Positions 10,023 to 21,201 of a stretch of 64,000 bases of DNA are shown here, in pieces. The DNA lies in assembly GCA_026936335.1 (NCBI GenBank), contig JAPMXV010000018.1, positions 217,266 to 281,265 of the forward strand. The letters are read 5' to 3'. The first letter of the stretch is position 1, and every line of letters begins with the position of its first letter. This DNA comes from Mantamonas sphyraenae. Taxonomy: Eukaryota; CRuMs; Mantamonadidae. The translations under genes were made by a program, and so were the position numbers. The notes beneath the pieces are model-generated. The model had not been told where the DNA came from and did not search any database. It saw nothing but the letters and a program-made list of their open reading frames with translations.

Positions 10023-11339
10023 ATGGACGACTACTTCAGTGCGGCAGACACGTCGAGGCAGGTGGAGGAGAAGGAGGATGTGGCACTGGACTGCAGTGTG
10101 CGCCAGGGAATCGAACTCGAACTGGATCCCGTGGCGGACATGGGTGGGCACGCAGAGTATGTGTGCAGGGCTGTGGTGCGTGGCAAACTGTTGTTTAGCG
10201 TGGCCCACGACGGTGTGTTGCGCGTGTGGAACGTGGACAGCGAGTCCATCGAGTCGCACGCGTGTGTGCTGGCTCACAGGCTGCCTGCGGCGGAGTTGCA
10301 CGGCTTGGATGTGGACCCGCAGTGCACCCAGGTGTTGGTGGGTGACAACGACGGCGGCGTATATTGGGCCTCGTTCAACGCCACTGCTGCCGTCATGGAT
10401 GCAGGCAACAGCAGTGGGAGCAGCAGTGCCATCAAACAGCTGTTTGCCGGACGTGTGTGCCAGCAGGCCATCAGCACGGTGCTCTTGGATTCTCACGAGC
10501 CCACCCTGGCCTACTGTGTGGCCGACGACGCCCTGTTGCACCAGGTCAGCCGAGATGGGGTGGTGAAGAGTGCAGATCCGCTGCACGAGGGCGAATTGTA
10601 TGCGCTGGCCCAGAGCAATGACGGCCAGACTCTGTTTACGGCGGGCACAGATGCCAAGATTGGCATCTGGCGTGTTTCCGGCCAGGCGGATTCCGCCCCG
10701 CAGGCCCTTGCCTGTATCGAACACGTGGTGACGTCGGCAGTGGCCGATCTGCTTGTGGACAGCCGCAATGTGTTGTGGGCAGCCTGTGACGGCGGCCAGC
10801 TGGCGTCGCTGCAACTGGACGGAGCCCACTGTGTGGCCAGCTGTGTGCGCACGCTGGAGGGCCAGCTGGACCTCACAGCCCTCGACAGCGCCCTGGTGTG
10901 TGTCACAGATGAGGGAAAGCGCATGGAGGCATTGGCAGTGCGCACGGTGGGTGCTGTGGCTGTGTTCCAGCTGGGCGACGACGAGCAACCCATGTGGACG
11001 CAACTGGTCTCGTATGCGGAGGAACACTCTGCAAGCACGGTGCTTGCCTTTGATTCCAATCTGTTTCTGTACACTTCCTACGACGACATGCTGCTCGTGT
11101 ATGATCTGGTGCCGCAGCGTGAACTTGCCGCCCTCATGGGCCACTCCCTGGACGACTTTGTCCACGGGCCCCTCGTCGACGAGATCATCCTCGACGAAGC
11201 AGACATGGCTGAACTCATGCAAGGCATGACCATGGGCCAAGTGGACGAGGATGTGGAAGACCTTGTCGATGACGATGATGATGACGATGATGATGATGAG
11301 GATGAGGATGAGGATGAGGAGAACAGCAGCGCCAAATGA
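10023..11339 (+). CDS. WD40-repeat protein with acidic C-terminus
   Basis: A 438-residue single-exon protein. WD40-like blades are visible, for example FSVAHDGVLRVWNVDSES near residue 62, LDVDPQCTQVLVGDNDGGVYW near 100, and a clear repeat with LFTAGTDAKIGIWRVSG near 215. The repeats are degenerate, fitting a seven-bladed propeller built to bind partners. The last 60 residues contain EDVEDLVDDDDDDD and a Glu/Asp run encoded by a GAT/GAG microsatellite. I cannot assign an orthologous group; histone or ribosome-assembly chaperones often combine a propeller with an acid tail, but that is only analogy. The ATG at 10023 gives MDDYFSAADTSRQ; longer upstream frames run through low-complexity TG repeat. 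Confidence 0.7.
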   Translation: MDDYFSAADTSRQVEEKEDVALDCSVRQGIELELDPVADMGGHAEYVCRAVVRGKLLFSVAHDGVLRVWNVDSESIESHACVLAHRLPAAELHGLDVDPQCTQVLVGDNDGGVYWASFNATAAVMDAGNSSGSSSAIKQLFAGRVCQQAISTVLLDSHEPTLAYCVADDALLHQVSRDGVVKSADPLHEGELYALAQSNDGQTLFTAGTDAKIGIWRVSGQADSAPQALACIEHVVTSAVADLLVDSRNVLWAACDGGQLASLQLDGAHCVASCVRTLEGQLDLTALDSALVCVTDEGKRMEALAVRTVGAVAVFQLGDDEQPMWTQLVSYAEEHSASTVLAFDSNLFLYTSYDDMLLVYDLVPQRELAALMGHSLDDFVHGPLVDEIILDEADMAELMQGMTMGQVDEDVEDLVDDDDDDDDDDEDEDEDEENSSAK

Positions 11340-11373
11340 ACCACCCCAACACCACCACAGAGCACCCGTCACG

Positions 11374-13811
11374 ATGTCGTCGTCCTCATCCTCGTCGTCG
11401 TCGTCGTCGTCCTCGTCATCATCGTCCAGCAGCAGCTCGGGAGGGCCCACGTGGATGCTGCAGCCGCGTGTGATGAATGCAGAGAAGCGGATCAGTGAAG
11501 ACCCCTACGACAACGAGGCCTGGTCCCTCCTGCTCACCGAGGCCAGCAAACAGGACATTGCAGATGCACGCGATCTCTACCAGCGCTTCCTCGACGTCTA
11601 TCCCACCACCGCTCGCGTGTGGAAACAGTATGCCGAGCACGAGGTGCGCGGCGGCCATGTCGACAACGCCCAGCAGCTCCTCCAGCGTGCCCTTCCCCTT
11701 TGTCCAGACATTGATCTGTGGTATGTTGACTTCCCTCCCCTCCCCCCTTCCCCCGCAAATGGCTGCACACCACACACACATTCGCGCACATGTTCCCATG
11801 TGTGCCATGGTGTGTTGCCCGCACACGTCACGTCTCGTCTTCCGCCTTCGCCCTCCCACTCACCGCCGCCAATTCCCCCCCCCGTCCACACCCGCAACAC
11901 ACAACGCCCCCCCTTCACACACACAGGATGTTTTATCTGCGCTTTGTGCAGGCGGTACACAAGAGCGACGAGGAGGAGTTGGACAACCACATGCAGGAGG
12001 CGTACACGTACGCGTTGAAAAACGTGGGCCAGGACTTTCTGGCCGGCGCGCTGTGGAACGAGTACGTGGGCTTCTTGGCCAGCAAGAAGACGGAGAGTGC
12101 GTTTGAGGACGGCCAGAAGTTGGAGATGCGACGCAAGGCCTTCCAAAGCGCCATTGCGGTGCCCACCTCGCACGTGGAAATGTTGTGGAAGGAGTACGAC
12201 GCGTTTGAAAACTCGCACGGCAGCGCCCAGCTGGCCCAAGGCTTGATTGCAGAACACAGCAAGCGATACATGTCCGCACGCACCTGCGTGGCCGAACGCA
12301 AACTGCTGTACACAAACATCAACCGCACACTGTGGGCACGGCCTCCGTGTGGACAGGCCAACGAGACGCAACAGGTGGCGGCGTGGCATCGGTTGCTGGA
12401 GTTTGAACGCAGCGACCCGCAGGGTCTGGCCAGCAGCGCACCCGACCAGCTGCGCACTCGCATCGAGTATACATACCGGGTGGCACTGATGTACATGCGC
12501 CACTACCCCAACTTTTGGCTGCAGTATGCCATGTACCTGTGGCAGGAGCACGCCGACGGGGAAGGCGCCCTGGACGTGTTTCAACAGGGCAGCCAGGCCA
12601 TGCCGGACAATCTGTTGCTTCACTTTGCCATGGCCGACTGGTTGGAACAGCGCAAGATGATCGAACAGGCGCAGGAGGTGTACGAGAAGCTGCTGGACGG
12701 GCCTGCAGCAAACAACGCCCTCGTGCACATCCACTTTATGATGTTTGCACGCAGGTGCAAGGGTGTGCGTGCCGCACGCGTGGTGTTTTCGCAACTGCGC
12801 AAGCGTGACACGTGCAGCCACCAGGTGTGGGTGCACGCTGCCCTCATGGAATTCTTCCTCACCAAGGACGCAGGCATTGCCAACCGCATCTTTGAGGCAG
12901 GCCTGAAGAAGTTTGGCAGCCAGCTGGAGTTTGTGGCCAGCTACGTGGACTTTATGCAGCACCTCAACGAGGAGAACAACATGCGTGTGCTGCTGGAGAA
13001 GCTGCTCAACTCTGCACCCAAGGACAACCTGGCACATCAGCAGCGCATCTGGGACATGTATCTGGAGTTTGAAAAGATGCACGGCGACAGCAGCGCCATC
13101 ACAAAGACACAGAACCGATACCACGAGTTTGTGGGCGACGGCGACCCCACGGGCACGTTGACCCTCATCAAGCGATACCAGATGCACGACATTACTCCGT
13201 GCGACGACCAGCTCGTCGACGTGTACAAGAGTGTGGCCATGATCCACAGCAAGGTGCTACGTGCACAGGGCAAGAGCTCACGCATGCTCAACCAACTGCA
13301 AATCCCCGGTGGAGGCGTCCTCAAGCTGCCCAAGAGCGAGTACGTGACCCCTGTGGCCGACCAGCTCACTCCCTATCCACATCCCGAGGCTGCCAAGTTG
13401 CTGTATCGGCCCCCTGCCAACATTGTGCCTGGCTCTATCAACCTTACGGGCATCAAGACGTTTGTGCCGCCCCGCCTCATTGATTTTACCATGACCCTGC
13501 CGCCGTCGCGTGCCATGCAGGGGTTGCCCGTGCCCGACGCAGACAAGCTGATGCAATTGCTGCTGGCCATGCCACTGCCCTCCACCGTGTACCAGGAGCA
13601 ACAGAGCGAACGTCAACGCCGAGGTCTCAAGCGCACCCGAGCCGACATGGGCCAGGGGGCAGGCGACGACAACGAAGTGGAGTTGGGAGAAACCACCACC
13701 AAGGACGGCCTCAAGCCACGCAAGGGCAAACGCAGCCGAGCAGGCACCGATGTCTTTCAGAAACGGCACAAGGAAGAGGCCCGTCTCGCGGCCATCCAAG
13801 GGTTCAGCTGA
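11374..13811 (+). CDS. CSTF3: CstF-77 / Rna14 pre-mRNA 3'-end processing factor
   Basis: The model is join(11374..11720, 11927..13811), 743 residues, with one phase-2 intron of 206 nt that restores DLW-MFYLRFVQ. The protein begins with about 22 serines from a TCG microsatellite. Half-a-TPR (HAT) repeats of the Suf family follow: EKRISEDPYDNEAW, YQRFLDVYPTTARVWKQY, YDAFENSHG, HHYPNFWLQYA-like blocks, FARRCKGVRAARVVF, and AALMEFFLTKDAG. The order and spacing follow human CstF-77 to the end of the HAT region, including YQMHDITPCDDQL. A Pro-rich monkeytail-like segment and a basic C-terminus (LKPRKGKRSR) complete it. The protein scaffolds the cleavage-stimulation complex that recognises G/U-rich elements at mRNA 3' ends. 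It starts only 34 bp after the WD40 stop codon on the same strand. Confidence 0.92.
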
Positions 13812-13909
13812 CGAGTGGAAGAGAGAGGAAGAGGCAATGCACAGTTGAAAGAGTTTGTTTTCAGATGATGATGATGATGACAATGATGATGATGGATGAA
13901 GAACGAGGC

Positions 13910-16090
13910 TCATTCGTCCTGGGCAGGCTCGACAATCTGCGGGATCTGTGGTTTGGAAGGACCACGTGCGCGTGAGCTGCTGGATTCAGACGAGGTGACA
14001 GTTCCGGGCAGATTGACAGCAGCGTCGTCTGCGTCGCCTTCCTTGTCGTCGTCGTCGTCGCCCTCGACGCTCTTTGGCGACGGAGTGTCCTGCTTTGCGC
14101 CACGTCCGCCATTGTCGTTGTCGCGTGGTGTCACGGGTGGTCGCTGGTCCACCACAAGATAGGTGGTGATTGGTTCCGAGCCTCCCTTGGGCACAAAGTC
14201 GCGCTCCTCGAGCTCATAGTCGTCAGCGCGGTCGCAGTTCATCAGCTCGTTGTAGGCCTCCTTGCTCAGCTGCACGCGTCCTGCCACACTGTTGCTCTCC
14301 ATCTTCTCTGCATAGTTGACCGTTTCTCCCCACAAAAAGTAGCGGGGCATGCGCAGGCCGATCACCCCGGCCACCACAGTGCCTGTGTGCACACCCACAC
14401 GGATCTTCAGCGTCTCCCCGGGATACTCTCCGGCATGCATTGGCCGCGTAAAGTTCAGCTTGGCCATCACGCGTTGCATATCCAGAGCCATGTCGACCAC
14501 ACGTGCTGTATGGTCTTCTTGCGGGTCCGGCAGACCCCCCACGCACTGCGAGTCGATGCACACACCGCGTGTCAGCCACACACACACACAGCACTTGTAA
14601 ACACACACGCACACACACACACGCTTCGCACACGTACCATGTATGCATCGCCGATGGTTTCGATCTTGTACACGCCGTGGGTGTCTGTAAGAGCGTCAAA
14701 CTTGCTGTACACCTCGTCCATGAGGTCCACCAGATCGGCCGGCTTCATCGACGCAGCCAGCGATGTGAAGCCCACCACGTCGGACAGCAGCACCGTAACC
14801 TAAATGAATGAGTTGCACAGCGATGTCAGAGTTGAGGGATGGAGAGGGGACGGATGGCGACAAGGCAGCGCGGGAAAAATTGTGTGTGTGCGTGTGTCTG
14901 GGAAGAAGAACGCGGGAAAAAAAACGCACGTTGGACACTTCTTCGGCAGTCTGTGTGGCACCACTCTTCATCTTTTCGACGACAGTGTGAGGAAGCATGG
15001 CGTAGAGGAGGGCCTCGCTCTTGTTGTGTTCGAGGGCGGCGCGACGCTGGTTGAGGTAGTCCTTGCGCAGATAGAGCTCGCCCAGATAGCCAGCGAGCAT
15101 GTTCATGGCGATGGCCACGACAATAAACAGATTGTGCTCGATGTACACTTCCTCGGACACAGACTGTGTCTCGATCTCCAGCACGTAGTAGACGGCTTCA
15201 AAGGTGCCGACGGCCAGGAGGGCCAGCACCGAGGCGTACACAAAGCGCAGGCGGGGCACAAGGAAGCAGAATACGATAAAGAGGGTGATGAAAATGATGC
15301 CCACCGATTGACGGAACAGGGAGATGAGGGAAAATAGGACGCCTGAGCAGACAAAGACGGCCAGCAGGTAGCTCTGCATGTTTTCCAGAAACAGGTCGGA
15401 GTAGGTGAAGCCCACAAAGATGCCCAGGAGAAGAACCACAATGGAGTTGAGGATGATGACCTCGGTGGTGACGCTTTGGTCCAGCAGCTGCACCAGGAAG
15501 AAGAGGATGACCACCGCCTCGGCCACAGCCGTTGCCACACGCACCTGCGACAAGGAAATGGTGGCATGGTGCACAGCAAACGAGGCTTCCAAGGCCGGGT
15601 CCTTGAAGTGCAGAGTTAGAGAGTTGATGGTTGCGTTTTCCAGCTGCGTGCGCTCTTCGCTGTCGTTCATCAGAGACGTGAACTTGTCGTACGACCGCTT
15701 GGGGTCCACATCCTCCATCTCCATGTCCTCTACCTCCTTGTCCTTGTTCTTGCGCAGACCTTGGAACAACGTGGCTGCTCTGGAGCGCACCCGTGATCGG
15801 TGGTCGTCGCTAGACGTGCTTTTGCCGGAGCGGATGCCGCGGCTGCTGCCAGCCGTTTTTCCACCGCGTGACGATTTGCCGTCGTCGCTCCCCTCGCTCG
15901 AAGGCGCCGTGGCGGCCATTGTCACACGCTTCGGCGACGACGAACTGCGTTCCATCGCCGGTGACGATCGACTTGCCGCCAACTGCTCCGGCTCGGGAGA
16001 GTCGCGCAGGTATTTCGCAGCTGTGGAAGCCATCCGGGAGCCTCGAAGAAAAGATTGGCTGTGTTTGCGCTTGTGCTCCGCAAATTCCAT
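13910..16090 (-). CDS. Membrane-bound class III nucleotidyl cyclase, probably guanylate cyclase
   Basis: The model is complement(13910..14545, 14638..14799, 14930..16090), 652 residues, with two phase-0 introns (14546-14637, 14800-14929) inside the cyclase domain. A Ser-rich N-terminus of about 180 residues precedes six hydrophobic helices at about residues 180-340. A signalling helix (LLYAMLPHTVVEKMKSG) and the catalytic domain follow: VTVLLSDVVGFTSL with the first metal Asp, YKIETIGDAYM with the second Asp and the Glu that favours GTP, and VVAGVIGLRMPRYF then GETVNYAEKMES. The second purine contact is Phe where guanylate cyclases usually have Cys. With one catalytic domain it would act as a homodimer making cGMP, though cAMP cannot be excluded. 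The C-terminal tail is acidic and Ser-rich. The splice sites are supported by restoration of the family core. Confidence 0.85.
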
Positions 16091-16094
16091 GCCT

Positions 16095-18274
16095 TCATGC
16101 TTCCTGCACCTTTCCCCCCACCACTCTCCTCTGTGTCAATGTGACCCCTTGTGTGCTTTGCAACCGCCTCTGCTTGATGACGTCTGTGAATTCCGAGGCA
16201 TTGTCGACGAGAAAGGTGTGCTCAGTGGTTTGTGCCTCCTCCTCCTCCTCCTCCTCATCCTCCTCATCCTCCTCCTCGCCCTCTGCTGTGGAGATCCGCG
16301 TTTGGCGGAACATGAGTGTGATGCACTTTTCGTTGGACTTGCGATGGCGGATGCGTACGAGCTTGCCAATGGGCATGTAGGCATCCGTGCGTGCAAACTG
16401 CATCGCCTTTGCCTCTCCGACAGGCTCCAGTTCCACCAGCACATCACTGTGGCCACGCACAAGCAACACCCTTGCATGTGCTTGCTTCTCCATCACTCGG
16501 TAGCTGCGAAACAGCAGGTCGGCCTCCTCATCGGCCACCCAATCACGCAAACTGCGCGTGACTCCCACCTCTGCCGCAGCCTCCGCAGCCTCTGCCTTTT
16601 CACGTGCCTTTGCCTTGGCCTCCTCTACATCTCGCTGCGTCTGTCCTGGCTCATGAGCAACCTCACCCAGCTCCTCCATCCCTGTGACAATGCGTGTGCG
16701 CAGCCGTCCGATACCGTTCATCAGTCGCCCCTTGAGTGCCCCAGCCAGTCCCGAGGACGACATCAGCAAGCCCGAACCTTGGTTGTCCGTATTTTCATCC
16801 GTCTGCAAGTCCTGCTGCACAGCCATGGCATCCTCGATGTCAGCCGCGCGTCCTCGCCCGCACATGCTGCACATTCGCCCTCGTTGTGGTCCTGCAACAC
16901 CTCCATCTCCTTGCGAAGCACCAGGTCGTGCACACTCTCATACCCTCCTTCCAGACGGGACACGCGCTTGAAGCCCCGCTGCAGGAAGCACAGCACAAAC
17001 GAATCCACAACCTGTGCCGCAAGCTGTTCCTGCACACTGGGCACGATATCCACCGCCGCCGACGTTGTCGACGTCGACGACGCTGCGTCCACACCCATTG
17101 TATCGCCTGTGTCCTGTATGTTTGAGCCCCCGGCAAGTGGATTCACCTGTCCCGCATTGCCAAACAGCAGCAAGTGGCAATCGCCCAACTCTGCAAACGT
17201 GTCCACGGCCTTGGCCAGGGCCTCTGGGTCTGCCAACAACGCAGGATCCAAATGGAATGCAGTCGCAAGGTGGCCAGCATACTTGTACTGGCGTGCGGAG
17301 CGACAGTCCAACAACAAGAAGCGGATGCCGGCTCCGCTGCCGGCCAGACCTTCGACCACCTCTTCTGCGCTCACTGGCAAACATAGCCTGGAGCTGTAAT
17401 ACGCGCCCACCTTACGTGTCACCACCTGGCTGCGCTCCTTGGACACCATGTTGAACAGCTGGGCTTTAAAGGTGCGCGGCGTGTCGAGCTGCAGCGCCAA
17501 GGCGGTTTCCACGAGCGAATCCACCCACTCGGCCTCCATAGTCAGGGAACTCACACATGTGGGCAATTCGCTCACCTCTGTGTGCATGATTTGTTCGCGG
17601 TGCAGCATAAGAAAGGCCAGCGCCACGAAAAAGTGCAGCGTTGGGTCGTCCTGAACCAGGTACCGGTCCCACAGCTCCAGCAACACGTCCATGTCCAGTT
17701 TGGAGGCAAACATGGTCACAAACCACGGCGTGGCATACAGCTCGGGGCCAACGCCAAACTGGTCCAAGAACTTGCACAACGGCGGATCTGCGTACAGCAG
17801 CAGCAGGCGGAACAGGTGCAACGTGGCCTGCACACACTCCATGTCCGCTGCAAAGATGTTGCGGCAGAACCGGTTGACAAACGCGTAAAAGGCATTAAAG
17901 GCGCCGCTTTCGCTCAACCCCAGCGTAAGAAACGGTGCAAGCACCTCGTGCAGCCCCTGCACGTACGCCATGGAGCGCCTCTTGCAGAAAAAGGTCAACA
18001 TGGCACGCAGTGTCTCCTGTGTCTCCTGCGTCTGGAACAGTTCCATGTCCTGTCGTGTGCGCATGCAGTCTGCGTCCAGCGTCTTTTGGTGTTCCACGTC
18101 GAATTTGCCGTCAAACAGGCTCATAGAGTCCCCCTGCAGCCGGTTGGACTTGAGCAGCACCGACCACACATCTGCCCTCTCGTCCGCCTCCACCTGGCCT
18201 CCTGCAGCCACCACTGCTGCCCGCACCTTGTCGGCGTTGGGTCGTTTCGCCTTGAGCAGCTCGGAAACCGACAT
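16095..18274 (-). CDS. TBC1D23-like protein (TBC, rhodanese-like, C-terminal PH-like)
   Basis: Two overlapping frames encode one protein. The 5' frame (18274 to about 16864) carries a TBC domain with CMRTRQDMELF and YVQGLHEVLAPF, so both GAP finger positions appear present, then a rhodanese-like domain (LLLDCRSARQYKYAGHL; its active-site Cys is not evident) and GGYESVHDLV. The 3' frame (about 16874 to 16095) carries a helical linker and a PH-like C-terminal domain (RIRHRKSNEKCITLMF) as in TBC1D23. The known protein captures golgin-tethered endosome vesicles at the trans-Golgi. The frame switch lies between 16778 and 16874. One option is an 86-nt GT-AG intron (16778-16863, weak acceptor), giving about 697 residues; the other is a missing base near 16874. 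Both frames show a C-x-x-C there, which does not decide it. The ATG at 18274 gives MSVSELLKAK. Confidence 0.75.
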
Positions 18275-18351
18275 GGTTGCGTTGGGAGACGGTGGGCATG
18301 GATATCTCAAAGCACACACACAGACAGACAACACACGCCACGCACAACAAT

Positions 18352-19566
18352 TCATTGCTGCTTCTTCTTGCGCTCCTTGCGCTTTTGCTCACGCTTCTCT
18401 TTGCGTTTCTGTTCGCGCTTGGCTTCCATTTTGGCCTCCTTGAGTTGTGCTCTGGCCTCCTCCTTGCGTTCGGCATCGCGTTGGTCGAGTCCGTCCAGCA
18501 CTCCGTATTGATGGTAGGCCAGCAACGCATACAGGACAAGGGTGCCTGAGGCCGAGCCGGTGATCAACGAGTTGTCCAGCGAAACCTTGTCCAGGGGCAT
18601 GAGGGAGGCAAAGAGGTTGTTGACCATGTGCAGTGCAATGGGTTCGTACAGGTTGCGTGTGATGAGGGCGCGGCTGGAGTAGACAAAGCCGATGAGGGAG
18701 CCCATGGTGACTTGCATGAGCACGTACAGGCCGTGGTACTGGGCAACGGCAATGTTGACAAAGTGGAACACGCCAAAGGCGGTGGCTGCAAACATGGCTG
18801 CGGAGCGACGCGTGCCAAACCGATGCAGGGCCTGTTGGAGCATGACGCCGCGAAAGGCCACCTCTTCAAACACAGGCGCCAGCAGGAGCATGTTGACCAC
18901 CGTCATGTACTCCAAGCCCTCCTGATGGCCCACAAGGTAGTTGGTGAAGCCATAGAGCCAGTTGTTGGTCCGCCACTGGATGGTGAGGAGTAGGAGGAAC
19001 CCTGCGACGTGGGCGAGCATCAAACCCAGGCCGTACAGCGACACCCAGGGACTGTGCAGTCCCAAAAGACGCCAATAGCGCGCCACACTCATGTTGCGGG
19101 TGTAGGAGTAGCGGCACACGTAGTAGAGGAGCATAAATAGGGATTTGGCCACAAACATGTTGATGGGAAGCTGGATGGCCTCCGCGTCGCGGCTGAGCAC
19201 ACAGCGCAGCATGGGCCACGCGTCCTGGTAGCAGGTGGTGGCCACGGCGGTGAAGAATGGGTCCGCCACGGCTGTGTCGTTGACAAAACGGGGAAGCGCC
19301 GCTTTGACGCAGTCCGTTTGGCAGGGCAGCGCGGCTGCAAGCATTTGAGCACGGCTGCGCTGCAGCTCCGGCGCCGTGTCCAGACGGTACTTGACAAACA
19401 GATAGTGGCCCAACGTAATGAGAATGACGAATTCCAGAATGCAGATGGCCGCTTCCATGATGCCCATGGCCACACGCGCCACGTATTTTGTGGAGGAGGA
19501 TGACGACTCGCCGTCAGCGGCTGCAGAAGAAGACGAAGAGGACGAAGAGGATGATGAACGCGCCAT
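18352..19566 (-). CDS. CPBP-family intramembrane metalloprotease (CAAX protease-like)
   Basis: A 404-residue multispanning membrane protein. After a Ser/Ala-rich start there are about eight hydrophobic helices. The CPBP (ABI) signature is intact: EEVAFRGVMLQQ near residue 240, FGVFHFVNIAVA near 265, and HMVNNLFASL near 310, giving the two Glu and the His residues of the metal site. The family includes prenyl-protein endoproteases (Rce1) and bacterial bacteriocin-immunity proteins. The C-terminus is a highly charged helix (KEEARAQLKEAKMEAKREQK) ending KKKQQ, reminiscent of a cytosolic ER-retrieval tail. The first 52 coding bases overlap the end of the preceding F-box gene on the same strand. 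The substrate is unknown. Confidence 0.8.
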   Translation of the reverse strand: MARSSSSSSSSSSSAAADGESSSSSTKYVARVAMGIMEAAICILEFVILITLGHYLFVKYRLDTAPELQRSRAQMLAAALPCQTDCVKAALPRFVNDTAVADPFFTAVATTCYQDAWPMLRCVLSRDAEAIQLPINMFVAKSLFMLLYYVCRYSYTRNMSVARYWRLLGLHSPWVSLYGLGLMLAHVAGFLLLLTIQWRTNNWLYGFTNYLVGHQEGLEYMTVVNMLLLAPVFEEVAFRGVMLQQALHRFGTRRSAAMFAATAFGVFHFVNIAVAQYHGLYVLMQVTMGSLIGFVYSSRALITRNLYEPIALHMVNNLFASLMPLDKVSLDNSLITGSASGTLVLYALLAYHQYGVLDGLDQRDAERKEEARAQLKEAKMEAKREQKRKEKREQKRKERKKKQQ

Positions 19567-21184
19567 AATGGAGAGATGAGGTTGACTGTGTGTGTGCGTG
19601 TGCGTGTGCGGATCGGGTTGGGGCAGAGTACGCGGAAAGGGGCATCATCCATTGAAGGTTCCACACCTCGCGTGGCGCATCCTCGGCCCAGCTTTGGCTG
19701 TCGCGGCCCAAATGGATGACGAGACAGCCGACAGTTGGGTCCTGGAGCAGGATGACGACGGCATCCTCGGGGACGTTGAGGGAGGTGGATGGGGTGCGGA
19801 CAACAACGTCCACGTCATCCGCAACGTCCCAGCCCTCCAATACAGGACAGGCACGTGTGACACAGGCCACACGGCGTCCATTGGTGTCATGGATGGACCA
19901 ATCGACGAGGACAACGTTGTGGACGGTGCCGGAGAAGTGGCCTGCTTTCCAGGGCATCTCCAGGGCGCCTTCCACACGCATGTACGTGTCGCTGGACACG
20001 GCACGAAGGCTGTTGATCCCTGTGCTGGCTGACATCACATCGTCGCCCTTGACCAGACAATTCACGTGGCCGTCCCCTGTGTGCTGCGGCGTCAGCATGC
20101 TCACGTGTTCGTGCAACAGTGAGGATCCCGGGGTTCTGATCTGCAGGTGCATCGACGCAGATGTCATGTCCTGTTCCGATGCTTCATACACCACCTTTTG
20201 TGCCGTCAATTCACTTGATGCACGCAAAGGTTCGCGCACAAACGTCGCTTTGTCCACCAGATCCCACAGGTTGCCTTGTCCCTTCCTGCTGTTTCGGCTA
20301 CTGCTGCTGCTGCTGCTTGCACTGCTGCTGCTGCTGCCTTGTGCGCCTCCGTCTGTGCGCGTGTAGTCCGCTCCCAAGAGCAGGTCGAGACGTAGGCGTT
20401 CGCGATCCAGGGTACCAAAGACAAACGCCAGCTCAGGCAGATTCCCGTCACTGTCCTCAGTATCCACCCCACTCGCATTCGTGGGTGGAAACACACCGGC
20501 CAGCAGGGAGTACCCGCAGCCCAGCTGCGCTTCGTACAACGTCAACGTGTCGTCCTGGCTCACCACGCGCCATGTGTCTGTGTCGTCGTCCTCCATGTCC
20601 AATTGGACATCTACCAGAGATTCCCACAACTGCGATGCTGCGCCACGGTTGTCCAGACAGGCCGAGATGCGCAACGGAAGCGCGTGCGTTTCGTCGCGCC
20701 AGGTCGATCCGGAGCTGTTGCGAGTCAGCAACACGGGCTGCTTCACAGCTGCGTTTGGAAACGACACGCGCAGACTAAACACGTCGGCAAACGGCTTGAT
20801 GCGCTGTCCCTTGAGTTCCATGGACACCTGCGTGCCAATGTGCAGCCAGAAGCGTGCCTTGACACTCTGTGTGCTCAGCCGTGACCCTGCGTTCCGATAC
20901 CATGTGCGCAGGCGTATCCAATGACGCACACAGTACAAGTTGATCCACCAGCGCCGTTCGTCCACGCCGTGTTTGAGCAGCATCACCTCTGCTTTGGTGC
21001 GCCACTTTTCGTCCGTGTCCCGCTCCACCAGTGCCCGCCACACACGCTCATCCATCAAGGCTTTGTGCCAGTACGAGTTTACCTGCGACGCACACACCAC
21101 GTCATTTATCCTCATGTGACTGCACACCCGCGCAAGCACTTCGAATGGCAATCCATCCGTCCAACCGCGCCCCATGTGCCGCAA
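19514..21184 (-). CDS. F-box protein
   Basis: A 556-residue protein with an F-box at residues about 12-55 (LPFEVLARVCSHMRINDVV then YWHKALMDERVWRAL). This would bind Skp1 and make it the substrate receptor of an SCF ubiquitin ligase. The remaining 500 residues are beta-rich and contain Ser runs (around residue 285); I do not recognise a WD40, LRR or Kelch substrate domain. The reading frame runs 52 bp into the start of the CPBP protease gene, and the last 35 residues (PTRSAHAHAHTQ then a hydrophobic FIILFVLFVFF) look like translated spacer. A short terminal intron (GTACTC...CACACAG near 19580-19625) could remove them, so the C-terminus is uncertain. Confidence 0.7.
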   Translation of the reverse strand: MRHMGRGWTDGLPFEVLARVCSHMRINDVVCASQVNSYWHKALMDERVWRALVERDTDEKWRTKAEVMLLKHGVDERRWWINLYCVRHWIRLRTWYRNAGSRLSTQSVKARFWLHIGTQVSMELKGQRIKPFADVFSLRVSFPNAAVKQPVLLTRNSSGSTWRDETHALPLRISACLDNRGAASQLWESLVDVQLDMEDDDTDTWRVVSQDDTLTLYEAQLGCGYSLLAGVFPPTNASGVDTEDSDGNLPELAFVFGTLDRERLRLDLLLGADYTRTDGGAQGSSSSSASSSSSSSRNSRKGQGNLWDLVDKATFVREPLRASSELTAQKVVYEASEQDMTSASMHLQIRTPGSSLLHEHVSMLTPQHTGDGHVNCLVKGDDVMSASTGINSLRAVSSDTYMRVEGALEMPWKAGHFSGTVHNVVLVDWSIHDTNGRRVACVTRACPVLEGWDVADDVDVVVRTPSTSLNVPEDAVVILLQDPTVGCLVIHLGRDSQSWAEDAPREVWNLQWMMPLSAYSAPTRSAHAHAHTQSTSSLHYGAFIILFVLFVFFCSR

Positions 21185-21201
21185 AGAAATTCCCCTTGGC
21201 C

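Noticed and set aside
10005-11450. A 481-codon minus-strand open frame
   Set aside because: It is antisense to the WD40 gene, and its Asp/Ile-rich start is the reverse of the acidic microsatellite.
11598-13247. A 549-codon minus-strand open frame
   Set aside because: It is antisense to CstF-77 and spans its intron.
15405-17399. A 664-codon plus-strand open frame
   Set aside because: It runs antisense through the cyclase and TBC genes, both of which have clear conserved domains on the minus strand.
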